NCBI GenBank assembly: GCA_930367215.1
Contig: OV884059.1
Coordinates: 53,414,957-53,478,956 of the forward strand
DNA from: Pollenia angustigena
Taxonomy: Eukaryota > Arthropoda > Insecta > Diptera > Polleniidae
Reading direction: 5' to 3'
DNA: 64,000 nucleotides
A program made the position numbers and the translations under genes. Positions 10,483-22,076 of this stretch are shown here, piece after piece. Each line of letters starts with the position of its first letter. Positions within the stretch are counted from its first letter, which is position 1. Under the pieces are notes generated by a model. It saw only the letters and a program-made list of their open reading frames with translations, was not told the DNA's origin and did no database searches.

Positions 10483-12363
10483 CAGGGTTACCGTTGGAAA
10501 TTTTCGAAAAGGGTCACAAAAAGGGGATTTTCCAGAAAAAGGGGTCAAAAAAAGAGTATTTCAATAAAAAAAAAGGGTCAAGTTTTTTATAAGCAGTCAG
10601 GGGTGTCATAGAATCCAAGTCGGTTTTGCTCATTGTCGGTTTTGCAAACCAATATTGGTTTAATTTGCTGTCATGAAAACAAGTCGGATTTGTTATTTTC
10701 GAATACAAATAAAACCGATATTCGAATCAGCTGTTTTATGTTTTGGCTCATGTGTTTATAGCTTTAAGTGCAATTTTTGTTTGACAATTTTGTAAATTAT
10801 GATTTTAGTGCTAAAATATTGTTAAAAGCTGTGTTTTTAATTAAAGGAAAATTAGAGAATAGAAAATAAGAAGTGGTAATACAGTAAACATGAAAGAAAT
10901 GCCAAGGTGTTATTACTTGCATTGCATTGGTATTGTGTAATTTTATTGTTTTGTAAAAATTAAATTAAATTTATTAAAAATCTAAACAAATTTGTTGTTT
11001 AACTTTAGAAATAAATAAAATGACCGCTGCTGTTGTTGCATATTTGCAGTTTGCAGAAAAAATGAGAAGAAGACTTGCTAATTTGCAGCAGCCCGCTGCC
11101 GGAGACTACCGGAAACATACAAAAAATACTATTTTACCAATTAATCAATTTTATTTTGCTTCTATCAGTGGAAAAAATCTAACTGTTGAAAAAAATAAAA
11201 TAAAAAATTAACCTTTTAACAAGTTAATTAATTTCCAATAAAAAAACAAGACCTGTTAGCTGCTTGGTTTATTTTCAATAAAAACCCGATAACATTGGTT
11301 TCTGTGACACCTAAAACCGACACTAATTGTAGTTCGAACAAAAAACCGACAACATTGGATTTCATGACACCAACGTATTTTTTTTGTCGGTTTCAAATCC
11401 AATACCGGTAATGTCGGTTTCTATGACACCCCTGAGTATTTCCCATTTAAATGAACATAATAAGACCAAGTTTTTTTATAAGCAAACAAAAAAATAATAT
11501 TTCAGGTAGGAAGAGCTCAAAAAACTTAATTTTTTTATGGAATGCTCTGTCCTGTTTTTAACACCTGACAAAAAGTTTATTCTTTATCATTATAGCTAAT
11601 TTTTTAATACTTTTTATGTAATTTTCCTATTTAGCGATGTCAAATAAATTTTAGTGTTTGTTTTAAATTTTGCAATCGTTCGCGAATTGTAACCATTTTC
11701 TCGATTAAAGCGAATTTTTCCTGTAAGTGTCAGAATTTTAAAAGCTTCTACGATTTTTAATAAATATTAGACTTTGCTATCATACCGCTGTTACCAAATA
11801 TTTGGGAATTTCCGCTAATTTAGCAATTTTTACCTCTTGTTTTCATTCCTGTTAGGGCACTCTCAACACTGTCGATTCAAAAGGGGGCGAAAAGTTCAAT
11901 AACCTTTTGCCATTATTAAGGGCGAATTTTTTTTGAATAAACCATGCTACTGTTTAAGAGAGCAAAACACCAAATTGCATTTTTTTAATAAAATGTCAAA
12001 TTTTGGTTTTGAAAAGAAACCATCGTAAGAAATAACAAATATGTATATAAGTTATGCTTGCTTTTAGGGAAATTGTACTTTACTATCAAAAATCAAGGAG
12101 AAGAAAGCATGGAATTGTCAGTTTATACTTTGAGTCTGTTCCATATCAAGCAATGTTTATTTCGAAAACATTTGTTTAGCAATTCTGTTCCGCAGTGTTG
12201 AAAAAAAACAAAATGTGAGATATATTTCCAAAAAAGGGTCAAAAAGTGTCACAAAATGGGTGATAATGCAACCAAAGTATAATTTAAAAGAAGGGTCATA
12301 AAAGGTATCAACACCGTCGAAAAAGGGTCAAATTGATACTTTAGTATCACAACGGTAACGCTG
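10483..12363. mobile_element. hAT-type non-autonomous element, 8-bp TSD
   Basis: The left end CAGGGTTACCGTTG and the right end CAACGGTAACGCTG are imperfect inverted repeats. TCTCCGTG is duplicated exactly at 10475-10482 and 12364-12371, the 8-bp duplication expected for hAT. Three (G)GGGTCA motifs lie near each end in A-rich context, like subterminal transposase-binding repeats. No transposase frame remains. It hosts a second element at 10598-11434. Confidence 0.85.
10598..11434. mobile_element. Nested hAT-like element
   Basis: The ends are CAGGGGTGTCATAGAA and its inverse TTCTATGACACCCCTG. Subterminal copies of the same phrase (GTCGGTTT near a GTGACACC or ATGACACC block) recur near 11299 and 11358. 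A 63-codon frame at 11020-11211 has no recognisable family. No 8-bp duplication is visible, but CAAGTTTTTTATAAGC occurs on both sides (about 10580 and 11468). Confidence 0.65.
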
Positions 12364-13009
12364 TCTCCGTGAACATAACAAAGTAAATCTTGTTTAACTC
12401 AAAAGAAACAGTGCAACAAAATATGTCACTCTTCTCCTCATTAAAATTGAGTATTTCTGGCTGAGCAGAACTAAACTTAGGTGCGGCCAAGTTAAAATAG
12501 TGAAATATTGTGAATAAATATGGCAGCTTTAGCCATTTATAACGAATGATATCTTCTTCTTGTTTTCGGTGTAAGGGAGAGTATTTCATCGCTGTGAACA
12601 AAACAACTTTTTTTTAACAACATTTTTTTTGTTTATGTAAATCAGCCGCAATTAATAATATTGCTGAGCACGTGTATAGATAAACAAAACATTATTAACA
12701 GTGTTGCCATAGCTGTTTTATGAGTTTATGCAAGAAATTGAAGAAAATTTGCTAAATGTTAAAATTAAGAAAATATGCTAAAAATTATAAAAATAAAATG
12801 CTAAGAAAAAAAATGTTTAATATTTAAAATTTGCTAAAAAAAATTTGCTAAATTTTTACAAAAATATATATATACTTAAAATCTTCTAAATTTTGTGACA
12901 TTTTGACAAAACATCTTAATTTTTATTAAATTTTAAAATAAACCAAAATTAAAGAAAAATTCCCCTTAAATACAAAATTTTTTCAACTTCAAAAATTTGA
13001 GTTAACCCT
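12364..13009. other. Non-coding spacer
   Basis: No gene or complete element. A lone end related to the 1249-1495 element lies near 12893-12920. Confidence 0.5.
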
Positions 13010-13250
13010 GCGGCCACACGGTCAAGTTGTTCTTGATAGTCTTTTACATATACTACTTGTCAAAATTTACATAAATTGAAATCTGTGACGTAGGCTGCAT
13101 TCAATTGTTAAGCATCATCAAGAAAACAATTTATAAAGAAAAACGAAAAATTTGCTCACTAACCTTGAAATCAGCTGTTTTCTTGAACGTAAATTGAAAC
13201 ACTCACTGGCAAGAGAATCTTAAAGCAAGTTCGTATCAATTTTTAAAAGT
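13010..13250 (+). repeat. Interspersed repeat, copy 1 (inverted copy at 20128-20440)
   Basis: It begins near GCGGCCACACGGTCAAGTTG and ends near AAAAGTATGAGTGTATT. The reverse complement, with indels, is found at 20128-20440. Similar CGTGTGGCC ends are at 20409 and 20486. Probably a non-autonomous DNA element; ends not fixed. Confidence 0.6.
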
Positions 13251-13598
13251 ATGAGTGTATTTAATATAACTTTCAATTAATGTTATAACCAAAGTACAAT
13301 AAGTAACTCGACTCTTTGACGACCCCTCTCAGCAAGTACCTAGTCGTGCATAGCACAAATATGTTTGCGAAACATACACATGTATTGAATCTTTTTTAGT
13401 TTTCACCAGACATACAGAGTTTCACAAAAATCTAAAATTTGATTTGTTTTTGTTTTCATGTAAATGTTCACTTCTTCGACGCGTATTTTAGAAAGAGCAT
13501 AAAAATATTAATCGATATCAATATAGGTTATTAGCTGACACTCTTGCGATAAAGAATTATAGCGCAGCAAACTTTAAATTTACAAAATATGTGCATGT

Positions 13599-13880
13599 AC
13601 AAATTTAGTTTTTCACTTATAACTCGAAAACGATTCCGCGTGCACATATCTAGCTAGTACCAATCGATAGAGCGTAAAAATCTGAATCGATATTGATATA
13701 GCATATTTTCTAAGAGACTTGGGGGAGGGAGTTATGGTGCAGCAAACTTTTTAAATTTTTTATATATGTACAAGTATGAATTCAGTTTTTCACTAATAAC
13801 TCGGAAACGATTCCGCGTGCACATATCTAGCTAGTACCAATCGATAGAGTGTAAAAATCTGAATCGATATTGGTATAGCT
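13599..13880. repeat. Tandem repeat, two copies, period about 176 bp
   Basis: TTTTTCACTWATAACTCGRA, then ATTCCGCGTGCACATATCTA and CAATCGATAGAG, occur at about 13600 and 13775. A weaker third unit may precede at about 13480. It directly abuts the 168-bp array. Confidence 0.7.
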
Positions 13881-13886
13881 ATTTTT

Positions 13887-14538
13887 AATACAGAACGCCC
13901 CCTAAACTGTTAATTTCCCGAAAGTGACAGCTGGTGGCTTTTATAGCCCTGGTTGAGGGCTTTCGAATTCACTTATCAGATTTGAGAAACATATAAATTT
14001 ACAGATTTTATTCAACTAACAACTTTTTGGAAAATTTTTGAATTTTTTTACTTTAATACAGAACGCCCCCTAAACTGTTAATTTCCCGAAAGTGACAGCT
14101 GGTGGCTTTTATAGCCCTGGTTGAGGGCTTTCGAATTCACTTATCAGATTTGAGAAACATATAAATTTACAGATTTTATTCAACTAACAACTTTTTGGAA
14201 AATTTTTGAATTTTTTTACTTTAATACAGAACGCCCCCTAAACTGTTAATTTCCCGAAAGTGACAGCTGGTGGCTTTTATAGCCCTGGTTGAGGGCTTTC
14301 GAATTCACTTATCAGATTTGAGAAACATATAAATTTACAGATTTTATTCAACTAACAACTTTTTGGAAAATTTTTGAATTTTTTTACTTTAATACAGAAC
14401 GCCCCCTAAACTGTTAATTTCCCGAAAGTGACAGCTGGTGGCTTTTATAGCCCTGGTTGAGGGCTTTCGAATTCACTTATCAGATTTGAGAAACATATAA
14501 ATTTACAGATTTTATTCAACTAACAACTTTTTGGAAAA
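13887..14538. repeat. Satellite array, 168-bp unit x 4
   Basis: CAGAACGCCCCCTAAACTGT starts at 13891, 14059, 14227 and 14395, an exact 168-nt period. The units read as identical to one another; the fourth stops 3' of CAACTTTTTGGAAAA. Complete homogeneity means recent amplification or an assembly effect. Confidence 0.9.
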
Positions 14539-14790
14539 CTTTTCAAACATTATAAGCCGCAAAGTTTTAAGATTTTTTTCATATTTTTATTAATTTCTTT
14601 ACTTTTTATGGTTATTATAGCAATCGTAATGTTTCCTGATATATTTCTGGTTGTATTGTTATTGTTTGTCGCGCACGTGTTGTTGTTTTCAAAACAATAA
14701 CAATACCACGTGTTTAACATAAACAAAATATTGATTTTGCGGTTGATTTCAAATATTGATTAGTTCACACGCGTGAGTATTTCGGCTTTT

Positions 14791-14954
14791 ACACAGCGTT
14801 TACATTTGCCAGTACTGGCTAGACAGTAAGCATATACATATTAGTTGGCAAAACAATGCAAAAACAAAATAGCTGTAAAAGTGTTTATGTATTAGTGAAA
14901 AAGTTTGAATGAATTGCTACTGTCTTGCCAGTACTGGCAAATGTAAACGCTATG
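14791..14954. mobile_element. 164-bp MITE
   Basis: The ends ACACAGCGTTTACATTTGCC and inverse of ACATAGCGTTTACATTTGCC pair over about 40 bp, including the internal palindrome GCCAGTACTGGC. Non-coding. 14955-15326 beyond it shows nothing else. Confidence 0.75.
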
Positions 14955-15326
14955 TTAACAAGATAACAAAGTAAAACCGGAAAAGTTATTTATTTATGTA
15001 ATAATAAAAATTAAAATATTGCAACAAACTACCCTGTAGTAAATAAAATAGTCAGTTGCAAAAAACACTAACTATAAATTAACTTTTTTTTAAATGACTA
15101 CAAATTGGTTTAAGTCTAATGCAGATATCAACCAAAAAGGCACACGTAAAACACAAATAAAAGCAAAATAAGTAAAACAAGCATGCCATGAAGTCAATTG
15201 AAAAAAATATATAGATATACATTAAAAATAATTAAAAATAAATCGATACAAATTTACTTCAGGACTATTATACATCAGCATTTAGGGCAGTTTAATGCAA
15301 AATGTTCATAAACAATTATTTATATA

Positions 15327-15588
15327 TTTGGGGTTTACGAATCCCAATAAAAAAAAACAAATTATTTTCTTTAATTTAATTGAAATTTATTTATTCAAAA
15401 ATTATAAAATTCATTTCTTTTGAATACAATTATAGTGAACTGCTCGTGGCAAAAAACAAAAAAGGAAGAGGTAAATTAAAAATGGTTCTTATTAACTAGT
15501 TACATAAAAAAAGGTAAAAGTAATTGAATAATAAATACTAATCGGTACTTTCTGTATAACAGGGATGTTTAAGTACTAGGGCGCCACA
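15327..15588 (-). repeat. LTR (3' LTR of the minus-strand CsRn1-type element)
   Basis: Identical to 18582-18843 except for one visible base. On the minus strand it begins TGTGGCGCCCTAGTAC and ends CCCCAAA. Confidence 0.9.
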
Positions 15589-15611
15589 ATATTCCCCGCG
15601 CTGGAGAAGAC

Positions 15612-18125
15612 TCACCTGAATCTCAACGGGATTCGAATATGCCGACCACTAGAAGTAGTGTGAGGCAGTTTGACTTCGGGTGAAAAACTTACCGCTGGCG
15701 TCGAATTGGTGGCTTTGTTTGTTAATCTCGTTGGCGGTTTCTGCTGACTTACGTCATTATTGGGGGGTAGTTGTCGATTAGCTGGAACGTCTGGTGATAT
15801 TTGTTGACAAGGGGTAATTTCTGGAAATAGTTGCTGTCTAGATGTTATGTGATTTGGATCGGTACTAGCCATAAAAGCTGGTATAAGTCTATCTATACTG
15901 ATGTTGCTATGACGGCCTCGTACTGATACCTTGAAAAATTTGTCAAAACGCCTTACTACCACATAAGGACCGTCGTATGGATGAGTTAGTGATGGTCGGA
16001 CTGAGTCGTTGCGCACAATCACGTGAGAAGCGGACCAAAGGCTTTTAGAGATAAACGTTGGGGGTGTTGAGTGGTGGGCTGACTCAGTCGGCCTAAGCTT
16101 TTGCATAGATGCTCGAAACTCATTGACGAAATCGCTGTCAAAACTCGTATCCTTTGCTTGATGGAAAAATTCTCCCGGAATCGTGAGGGTTGAGCCGTAA
16201 ACTAATTCTGCTGGCGAGGCATTTATATCCGGCTTAAAGGCGACCCGTAAGCCGAGCAAAATCATGGGTAAATGAAAAACCCATTTGGCCGGATTATGGC
16301 AAAGGATGGCGGCTTTAAAGGTTCGATGCCACCTCTCAATCATTCCATTTGCTTGCGGATGGTAAGGATATGACCGATTCTGCAGTCATATCGGGAATCG
16401 GGAATCGGGATTGCTTCAGGCCAGCGAGTAAAACGGTCAACTATTGTTAAACAATACCGTTGTCCTTCGCAATATGGGAACGGACCAACGATATCAATGT
16501 TGATATGGGTGAAACGCTGTCTAGTCGGCTCAAATCTAGTGGGAGTTGAACGAGTGTGTCTTTGGACCTTTGATCGTTGGCATTGCAGGCAGTTCCGAAC
16601 AAATACTGAACAATCTTTCCGAATCCCAGGCCAACAAAATCTGACGGTTGCCAACTTGATGGTGGCCCGGACGCCTGGATGTGATAATCCGTGAACCGTT
16701 GCCAAAATTTGCTGCCGAAATTCCCTCGGAATAAAAGGGCGAATATGGGACGTTGCAGTGTCACATATTAGCTGACTGCCACAACCTGTGATTGGAAAAG
16801 GTTTTAGTTTCAAAGAAATCACTTCAGTACCTGAATTGCTAAGCAACCGCTGAAGCTCCTCATCCTTTTGCTGGGCCGCTGCTATACGGGAGTAGTCTAC
16901 AGTCTGACTGACTGAGTCTACGCGAGAAAGTGCATCAGCTGTAGCGTTCGTTATACCAGGGGTATGGCGGATGTCGGTACTAAATTGACTGATAACTCGA
17001 GTTGACGGAGTCTGCGCGGTGAAGCTTTCTCGAGTTTTTGATGAAAAGCAAAAATGAGCGGTCGATGGTCGGTAACAAGATAGCATTTCCGTCCTTCTAT
17101 CATATACCGAAAGTAACATACAGCTTGATACATTGCCGTCAGCTCTCGGTCATATGTTGAGTACTTTCGTTGCGTTGTACTGAGTTTCTTTGAGTAAAAT
17201 GCTAATGGTTGAAGGCAATTGTCGACATTTTGATGCAGGGCCGCGCCTACTGCCGCATCGGACGCATCTACGTAGATTGCCAACTCGGCTGGATGAGCTA
17301 AAAGGGCAGCATTAGCAAGCTCGTCTTTGCATTGCTGAAAAGCAGATTCTGTGACTGAGTCCCAAACTAATGGTGTACGGTCGTTCTTTTTGTTTCCTGT
17401 GATAAGTTGTTGCAGCTTCATTTGGTATGATATCGCCCTTGGTAGAAATTTTCGATAAAAATTAACCATTGCTATGAACCTCTTAAGCTCCTGAGCCACT
17501 TTTGGCTTAGGAAAGTCGCGTATTGCTGTCACTTTCTCTGGCAATGGTCTAATGCCCTCGGCGCTAACGAGGTGACCAAGAAATTTAATTTCGCTTTTGC
17601 CGAATTCGCATTTCTTTAAATTTATAGCCAGATGATTTTCTCGAAGGCGGCTAAAAACTTCAGCAAGGTCGCGGCGATGTTGGTCGATAGAAACGGAGGC
17701 CACACAAATGTCGTCAATGTATGGAAAGACAAAATCTAAGCCACGCAGCACATCGTTAATTAGTCGCTGAAAGGTTTGGGCTGCATTGCACAGCCCAAAT
17801 GTCATAAACTTGAATTCGTACAAGCCGAAAGGTGTGCTAATGGCGGTCTTTGCAATATCACCGGGGTCGATTGGTACTTGGTGGAAGGCCTTTTGTAAAT
17901 CAATTTTTGAGAAAACTTGCTTACCTCTAAGATTTGCAGTGAAGTCTGACAAATACGGCAATGGGTAACGATCCGGTAGCGTCTGTGCATTTAGTGCACG
18001 GTAGTCCCCGCATGGCCTCTAAGTTCCGTCACTTTTTTTTACCAAGTGCAACGGACTGGACCAGTTGCTTTTAGATGGCTGGCAAATCCCGGCTTTCATA
18101 AGGAATTCAAACTCCTTTTTCGCAG
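15612..18125 (-). pseudogene. CsRn1-type pol: RT, RNase H, partial integrase
   Basis: Polyprotein of the LTR element, broken by frameshifts and a deletion. From the 5' side: RT starts near 18125 (motif N-W-S-S-P-L-H-L-V-K-K), with a frameshift and a stop near 18010-18030; then 16951-17961 reads RT with F-P-Y-I-D-D and RNase H (Y-V-D-A-S-D, T-D-H-R-P). A frameshift near 17000 moves to 16340-17119, with the integrase zinc-binding region (H-G-L-S-H-P-G ... C-L-Q-C-Q) and first catalytic Asp in N-I-D-I-V-G-P-F. The segment carrying the second catalytic Asp is deleted near 16380. The frame 15612-16343 resumes at M-I-E-R-W-H-R (catalytic Glu) and has the G-P-Y motif of the C-terminal domain. Not functional as read. 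Confidence 0.85.
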
Positions 18126-18217
18126 CTACGAGTTTTTCTGTAGTCGTACCTGTTTATAGGCGGCATAGAGGCGATAACATCGGCAAGCTGAGCGATGACA
18201 TTTGGGTCAAGGGCTGC

Positions 18218-18457
18218 TTAAATGGTTGCGGTCTTCTGCTTATCTGCTATTATGCCTGATGCCGTGAACCAAAAATCCATGGAAATGAACCATGCATCGA
18301 TATTAGCACTTGACATTGGTGGAACGGGTAGTCGGGCATAGATTACGGATATGTTTCCTTGTGTGGTGGCGGCAGCATCGATTGCTTGCCCCGGAGTTTC
18401 GCTAGAGAGGCCACTATCATTGGCAGTGTGGTGCAACGTAGCATTTTCTTCCGCCAT
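18218..18457 (-). pseudogene. CsRn1-type gag, N-terminal remnant
   Basis: About 79 codons starting M-A-E-E-N-A. The stretch L-P-V-P-P then I-D-A-W-F-I-S-M-D-F-W-F matches the start of the capsid region in this clade, where a proline-rich stretch precedes a W-F motif. The rest of gag, the zinc knuckle and the protease are missing: the sequence passes within about 100 bp into the RT N terminus. The start codon is chosen because it lies about 110 nt inside the primer-binding site and gives the family-like opening. Clade assignment leans on the primer-binding site. Confidence 0.65.
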
Positions 18458-18581
18458 TGCTAAAAACTCAGTACAGAAAATGGCGGTCAGGTGTAACCAC
18501 GTACTGCCGTACGAATTAAATTATAGTTCACAATAATTTTTTAGCGCCCAATGTTAGGGAGTTTACCGTCGGGGTCACCAA

Positions 18582-18843
18582 TTTGGGGTTTACGAATCCC
18601 AATAAAAAAAAACAAATTATTTTCTTTAATTTAATTGAAATTTATTTATTCAAAAATTATAAAATTCATTTCTTTTGAATACAATTAAAGTGAACTGCTC
18701 GTGGCAAAAAACAAAAAAGGAAGAGGTAAATTAAAAATGGTTCTTATTAACTAGTTACATAAAAAAAGGTAAAAGTAATTGAATAATAAATACTAATCGG
18801 TACTTTCTGTATAACAGGGATGTTTAAGTACTAGGGCGCCACA
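18582..18843 (-). repeat. LTR (5' LTR of the minus-strand CsRn1-type element)
   Basis: Partner of 15327-15588. The tRNA-Trp-type primer-binding site lies immediately inside, at 18568-18580. Confidence 0.9.
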
Positions 18844-19242
18844 TATATCAAAATATATGAAGATAAACATACATATGTATGCATGTCCATATGAACATAT
18901 GTATATTTTTTTTGACAAAAATTATTTAAAAAATAAATAATATATTATAAACTGACAATACTTTTAATTAATTACATATAGGTTGAAAAATAAGTAGTTA
19001 GTAATCAGTTAAAAAGTCATTCAAAGATGGCCAATTGACTACTGCCTATGACATGCCTATGTTAAAATAATGAGTCGTCGATAAAGAAAAAAGTCACTTA
19101 ATCAACTAGATGTGGTTATAAAAAAACCAGTTTGAAGTTAGTTATAAATGTGTTTGACTTCCTACAGGGTATTAGAAAAACTAATATATTTAAATTAGTT
19201 TACAAATGTTTGTGTTGGATTCCTTAAAAATATATATTTTAA
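18844..19242. other. AT-rich spacer
   Basis: No gene seen. CCTACAGGGTATTAGAAAA near 19157 resembles the right flank of the foldback MITE at 9591-9764 and may be a lone end of that family. Confidence 0.4.
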
Positions 19243-20023
19243 TTTGTTTTCCTTTATTTTTGGCCACTTACTTTTATTTATATTTGTATATTTGCTTATA
19301 TATACTTAGCTAGTGAGGCCTAACTCTATTTGTGAAAATAAAAATGCAAAACTTTTTTATTTCATTTTTCCCGACGTTTCGTGAATTTTATGTTCACTTC
19401 TTCAGGCGATTCGTCTATTAATATAAAATAAAAACATCAACATTTAATAATACAATATATTGAATGTAACTAACTTACATTAAAAAAACAATTTTGTATT
19501 ACATTAATAAATTTTTAAATAATGAAAGCCACAGCTAGTGTCGTCATCTACTTTTTTTTAAAACAACTATGTAACAGGTGCTTAAATTGTCAGTATCTTC
19601 TTTTTTATTCATTGTTCTGTTTATTTTCTGTTGAATTCTTAAGCTCTCTGTAGTATATCTTTTTCTCACGTTATTTACCTTATCCAGTATTCTTATGTTG
19701 TCAAAATCAGGTTTGTGTTTTGTTTGTAATATGTGTTGTGATAATGCAGTGCTTTCTTTGTTTTTGTTTATGTCTGAGTTGTGTTCTCCCATTCTTGTCT
19801 CCAGATTTCTCTTTGTCGTCCCAATGTAAACTAAATCACAGCTGTTGTTGTTCCCTCCCTTGCATGGTATTTCTAACACTACATTATTTTGTTGTAGTTT
19901 GTTTATTGGCATTTTTGTATTTGTAAATATTGCACTTAATGTTTTGTTTGGTTTGTAAGCAAAGCTCATGTCTTTATTGTCTATTGCGATTTTTATGTTT
20001 TTATTGTCCGTGAGGCCCGGTAT
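19243..20023 (-). mobile_element. Penelope-like element, 3' fragment
   Basis: It shares its sequence, including the 3' end (TTTGGCCACTTACTTTTATT on the plus strand), with the elements at 59030-63262. Only the GIY-YIG endonuclease part and the 3' tail remain. A hammerhead-like block lies at 19376-19405. The 5' edge stops at GCCCGGTATGTA next to a TATG microsatellite and an inverted piece of the same element at 20040-20118. Confidence 0.85.
19544..20010 (-). pseudogene. Penelope GIY-YIG endonuclease domain
   Basis: The frame reads Y-I-P-G-L-T-D-N-K-N, then M-S-F-A-Y-K-P-N-K, then the nuclease core L-E-I-P-C-K-G ... C-D-L-V-Y-I-G-T-T-K-R-N-L-E-T-R-M-G-E-H, where the V-Y-I-G and the downstream Arg and His are the family's conserved positions, and a tail ending V-V-L-K-K-S-R. 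In Penelope elements this domain follows the reverse transcriptase and nicks the target. No RT is attached here, so this is a truncated copy. Upstream of about 20020 the frame runs into unrelated and inverted sequence. Confidence 0.8.
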
Positions 20024-20039
20024 GTATGTATGTATGTAT

Positions 20040-20118
20040 GGGAGACAACAACAACAGCTGTGATTTCGTTTACATTGTGAGGACAAAGAGAAATCTGGAG
20101 ACAAGAATGGGAGACAAG
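20040..20118 (+). repeat. Inverted piece of Penelope endonuclease region
   Basis: GGAGACAACAACAACAGCTG to AGACAAGAATGGGAGA is the reverse complement of about 19790-19862, i.e. the same coding region in opposite orientation. Together with 19243-20023 it makes a head-to-head arrangement like that at 59030-63262. Confidence 0.75.
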
Positions 20119-20127
20119 AATGCCTAT

Positions 20128-20440
20128 CAAGTTTTAATACACTCACACTTTTTTACCAATACACTCATACTTTTAAAAATTGATACGAACTTGCCTGTAA
20201 AATTCTCTTGCCAGTGAGTGTTTCAATTTACGTTCAAGAAAACAGCTGATTTCAAGGTTAGTGAGCATTTTTCGTTTCTCTTTATACATTTTTTTTTTTT
20301 TTGATGGCATCTTGAAAGTAAATTGCTCAAAAATTGAATGCAGCCTACGTCACAACAATCAATTTTTGGAAATTTTGACAAACAGTATATGTAAAAGACT
20401 ATCAAGAACAACTTGAACGTGTGGCTGCAAGGTTAGTAAA
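20128..20440 (-). repeat. Interspersed repeat, copy 2
   Basis: Reverse-complement relative of 13010-13250, with a poly-T insertion. CGTGTGGCTGCAAGGTTAG ends it, and CGTGTGGCCACCAAGTTAG recurs at about 20494. Confidence 0.6.
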
Positions 20441-20594
20441 AAACTGAGAGTGTATTGCAAATTGAAAGGAATTGAAAGGCAAAACTTGATCGTGTGGCCA
20501 CCAAGTTAGAGGCAAAAAATCGGCAAAATGACAGGCCTGAACATGAGTGTGTGCATGTTAGTTCTCTCATATTCAGGTATATGATGCTGCCATA

Positions 20595-21704
20595 CAGGGT
20601 TGTTAGGCTTTTTTCTTCAAAAATCGTCAAAAGTTTGAACAAAATTCGTCAAAATCGTCATGAACAGTTAAAAAAATCGTCAACAAATCGTCAATTATTT
20701 AAATGTACAAATTGGAGACAATTTATTGCATTGAGTGGTTCAAAAATCAAAATTTTAAGCAAGAAATTATATTTATGATAAAGAAAGTGATATTTTAAGT
20801 GTTATTCTATTTATTTCAGCAAGCGGGCAGCAAGCGGGAAAAGAAATACATAAGAAAAAATATATTTTCATAAAAACATAACAAATATTTATTTATTTCA
20901 TTTATCTATATTCACACAAACATTAAATAAAAAATAAAATCTCATTTGCTATTAACTCGAGCTATCTTTAAATGATTAATTTTTAGCGCTATCACTTATG
21001 CAAATTGTTTTTACTGTTGAAGGTGTAAACCAAGGGTTCTGTCTAAATCAACAGTCTTTTTACCCGACTTGAAACGATTTATGACGTCCAATTTTAGTTC
21101 CAAACGAGTGCATTTTCTTCACTTTGCACTCATTTTTCTACACAACTTCTTATTAAGAACTAACTTCTTACTTCCTAGCACTCAACTATACTTAGAATAA
21201 CTTACCTAACAGAATTAAATGGGAATTCGGCTTTTTACACGCAAATAGAAAAGTTCTTCAAATATGATTATGACATCAGCGAAAAAATGAAATCGTATGT
21301 AGCAACGCAAATCGAAATCATTAAAACGCAAAGCGGATTTAACCAATTTTTAAAAAGCGGACCAAATAGGACCGACGCAAATCGGGGCTCTAATGTATAT
21401 TTTTTTGCCGTATCGATGGCATTCATTTAATTCTAGAATTCGAATAACTAGTGCTTCTAATGAAAACCACCTGGTTTGTGATGAGGGAAGAACTTTTTTT
21501 GTTTAATTTCTAATAATTTTTGTGTATCGAAAAACGTTTTGAACTGTTCCCAATATAATTGTTAATATTTCTTGTGTTTTATTGATGCCAGAAAATCGTC
21601 ATAACATTATTACTTTTAGTTTAAAAATCGTCAATCGTCATTTTACTGTATTTTCACAAAAAAATCGTCAAAATGACGAAAAATCGTCACATCTAACAAC
21701 CCTG
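20595..21704. mobile_element. hAT-type non-autonomous element, 8-bp TSD
   Basis: The ends CAGGGTTGTTAGG and inverse CTAACAACCCTG form terminal repeats. CTGCCATA is duplicated exactly at 20587-20594 and 21705-21712. TCGTCA occurs five times near each end in A-rich context, as subterminal repeats. The interior has no transposase. The end sequence differs from the 10483-12363 element, so it is a separate family with the same architecture. Confidence 0.88.
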
Positions 21705-22076
21705 CTGCCATATAAAATTACATGCACTTAGTTTCAGGGATGGAAAGTAGATTTATTTTTATATATTATCCAAGTCATTATAACAAGTTTTTTTATTTAT
21801 TATTATTATTATAGTTAGAACGTATAAACGCGCTAAATTGATTTAAATTAAAGTCGATGCAAAGCTTAGAAAAAATCTAATATTTATTGAAACAAACTAA
21901 ATAACATATGTATGTTTTTAAATTTCATTAAGGTTCAAAAAGTAGATACTTACAACTATGTATTAAAAAAATTTAAAAAGCTTAAAACGATTATAAAACT
22001 TAATACATATCGTTATCTGCAACGGAAAGGCAGTGTTGCAAAATTTTCAGGAAAAACAAAAGTCTATTTAAAACAA

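Larger units (their letters stand above)
15327..18843 (-). mobile_element. Ty3/gypsy CsRn1-type LTR retrotransposon, internally deleted
   Basis: Two 262-bp LTRs (15327-15588 and 18582-18843) differ at one base that I can see (TATAG versus TAAAG). The putative target duplication is TATA. On the minus strand the primer-binding site TGGTGACCCCGAC (18568-18580) matches the 3' end of tRNA-Trp, a hallmark of the CsRn1 clade. The element is only 3.5 kb: most of gag plus the protease, and the middle of the integrase, are gone. Confidence 0.9.

Noticed and set aside
11020..11211. 63-codon frame with an alanine/glutamine-rich start
   Set aside because: Sits in a non-autonomous hAT-like element, no homology recognised, length near chance.
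20494..20778. 94-codon plus-strand frame
   Set aside because: It crosses the left end of the hAT-type element at 20595 and is built from its TCGTCA repeats.
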